Source: a bacterium
GTDB taxonomy: Bacteria > Bacillota_I > Bacilli_A > RFN20 > UBA1709
Assembly (NCBI GenBank): GCA_012511355.1
Contig: JAAZGG010000036.1
Span: 1 to 6,585 of the forward strand
Reading direction: 5' to 3'
Length of the DNA: 6,585 nt
Every line of letters starts with the position of its first letter. The stretch's first letter is position 1. Of the stretch, positions 6,267-6,585 are shown piece after piece. The position numbers and the translations under genes are program-made. The notes under the pieces were generated by a model that was not told the origin of the DNA, searched no databases, and worked only from the letters and a program-made list of their open reading frames with translations.

Positions 6267-6585
6267 AAGTGAGTGTCAATTCTGTAAGCCATGTTCTGTA
6301 TTAAGCAACCATTTATCTATGCTTAAGCATCCCCTCAAAGATTCATTTCTCTTATCGGAGTTCCTCTACCAAATTTGAGTTTCTCGCTTGTGGGGTTTAC
6401 CGCGTTCCATTCCAACTTTTTCAAGAAGGACTGCGTCACTGTGGCACTTTTATAGGCGCCGACCATATCCGAAGACTTAGGTTTTTGCCAGCCGTTAGAT
6501 GCTCCCATCTACCCCGATTTATTTTTTCATCGGGCACAAACACTACCACCATCGCAGGTGGTGCGAGCATGGACTTTCCTCTACC
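6267..6585 (-). ncRNA. rnpB: RNase P RNA, bacterial class B, 5' end beyond the window
   Basis: This is the catalytic RNA of RNase P, which removes 5' leaders from pre-tRNAs. On the minus strand the universally conserved regions appear in order: GAGGAAAGTCC (6571-6581, CR I) continuing into CATGCTCGC, AAGTGCCACAGTGACG in the specificity domain (about 6434-6449), GGAACGCGGTAAACCCC (6392-6408), GGTAGAGGAAC (L15-like, binds the tRNA CCA end, 6361-6371), TAGATAAATGGTTGC (about 6305-6319, CR IV) and ACATGGCTTACAGAA (6280-6294, CR V, pairs with CR I to form P4). The close match to B. subtilis outside the universal core supports class B. Local hairpins fit known helices: ACCACC/GGTGGT, CCCGAT/ATCGGG, TAGATG/CATCTA and ATGC-TTAA-GCAT (probably P18). 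P1 to P3 on the 5' side are missing because the window ends. The 3' end at about 6267 is estimated by analogy to the 13 nucleotides after CR V in B. subtilis, within about 10 bases. Confidence 0.96.

Noticed and set aside
6301..6326. Seven-bp inverted repeat TTAAGCA/TGCTTAA that could be a terminator hairpin
   Set aside because: It lies inside the RNase P RNA core, encloses the conserved CR IV, and is not followed by a T-run. It competes with the accepted fold.
6319..6330. Perfect 12-bp palindrome ATGCTTAAGCAT, possible regulator site
   Set aside because: It lies inside rnpB just before CR IV and is explained as the P18 hairpin (AUGC stem with UUAA loop).
6496..6562. Cluster of small hairpins near the right edge, considered as a repeat or riboswitch
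   Set aside because: They are the helices of the RNase P RNA between CR I and the specificity domain. Flanking conserved elements match in order.

Overview
The window looks like ordinary chromosomal housekeeping DNA from an AT-rich low-GC Gram-positive (Bacillota). Three things suggest this: the RNase P RNA is of the Bacillus-like B type, the order pgsA-cinA-recA is a classic Bacilli arrangement, and the Shine-Dalgarno sequences are strong and purine-rich. TGG encodes Trp and TGA appears only as a stop (of the upstream partial frame), so there is no sign of the Mycoplasma code. A Bacilli lineage near Erysipelotrichia or the Acholeplasma relatives is a guess from small gene sizes and compact RNA, not a demonstrated placement.

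Left half, plus strand (1-3656): the tail of an unidentified gene overlaps the start of lepA (elongation factor 4) by four bases. lepA is followed at once by a long-form Xaa-Pro aminopeptidase (aminopeptidase P, M24B) with all five metal ligands present. All three read as one co-transcribed unit. A strong hairpin at 3669-3700 has a T-run on both strands and ends this unit as well as the convergent one.

Right half, minus strand (3722-6585, read right to left): the 3' three quarters or so of the RNase P RNA gene runs directly into the ribosome binding site of pgsA (phosphatidylglycerophosphate synthase). Next come a stand-alone CinA C-terminal domain (NMN amidase type), recA, and a small multi-pass membrane protein that begins three bases after recA. 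pgsA and cinA overlap by one base. A 52-bp gap before recA holds a weak candidate promoter and a short dyad. The genes link tRNA processing, phospholipid synthesis, pyridine nucleotide salvage and recombination, and share position more than pathway.

I found no new biological system here. The points most worth a second look are the rnpB/pgsA junction, which moves the pgsA start, a glycine-rich two-residue expansion in the RecA L2 loop region, the apparent absence of helix P19 in the RNase P RNA, and the unknown membrane protein coupled to recA.
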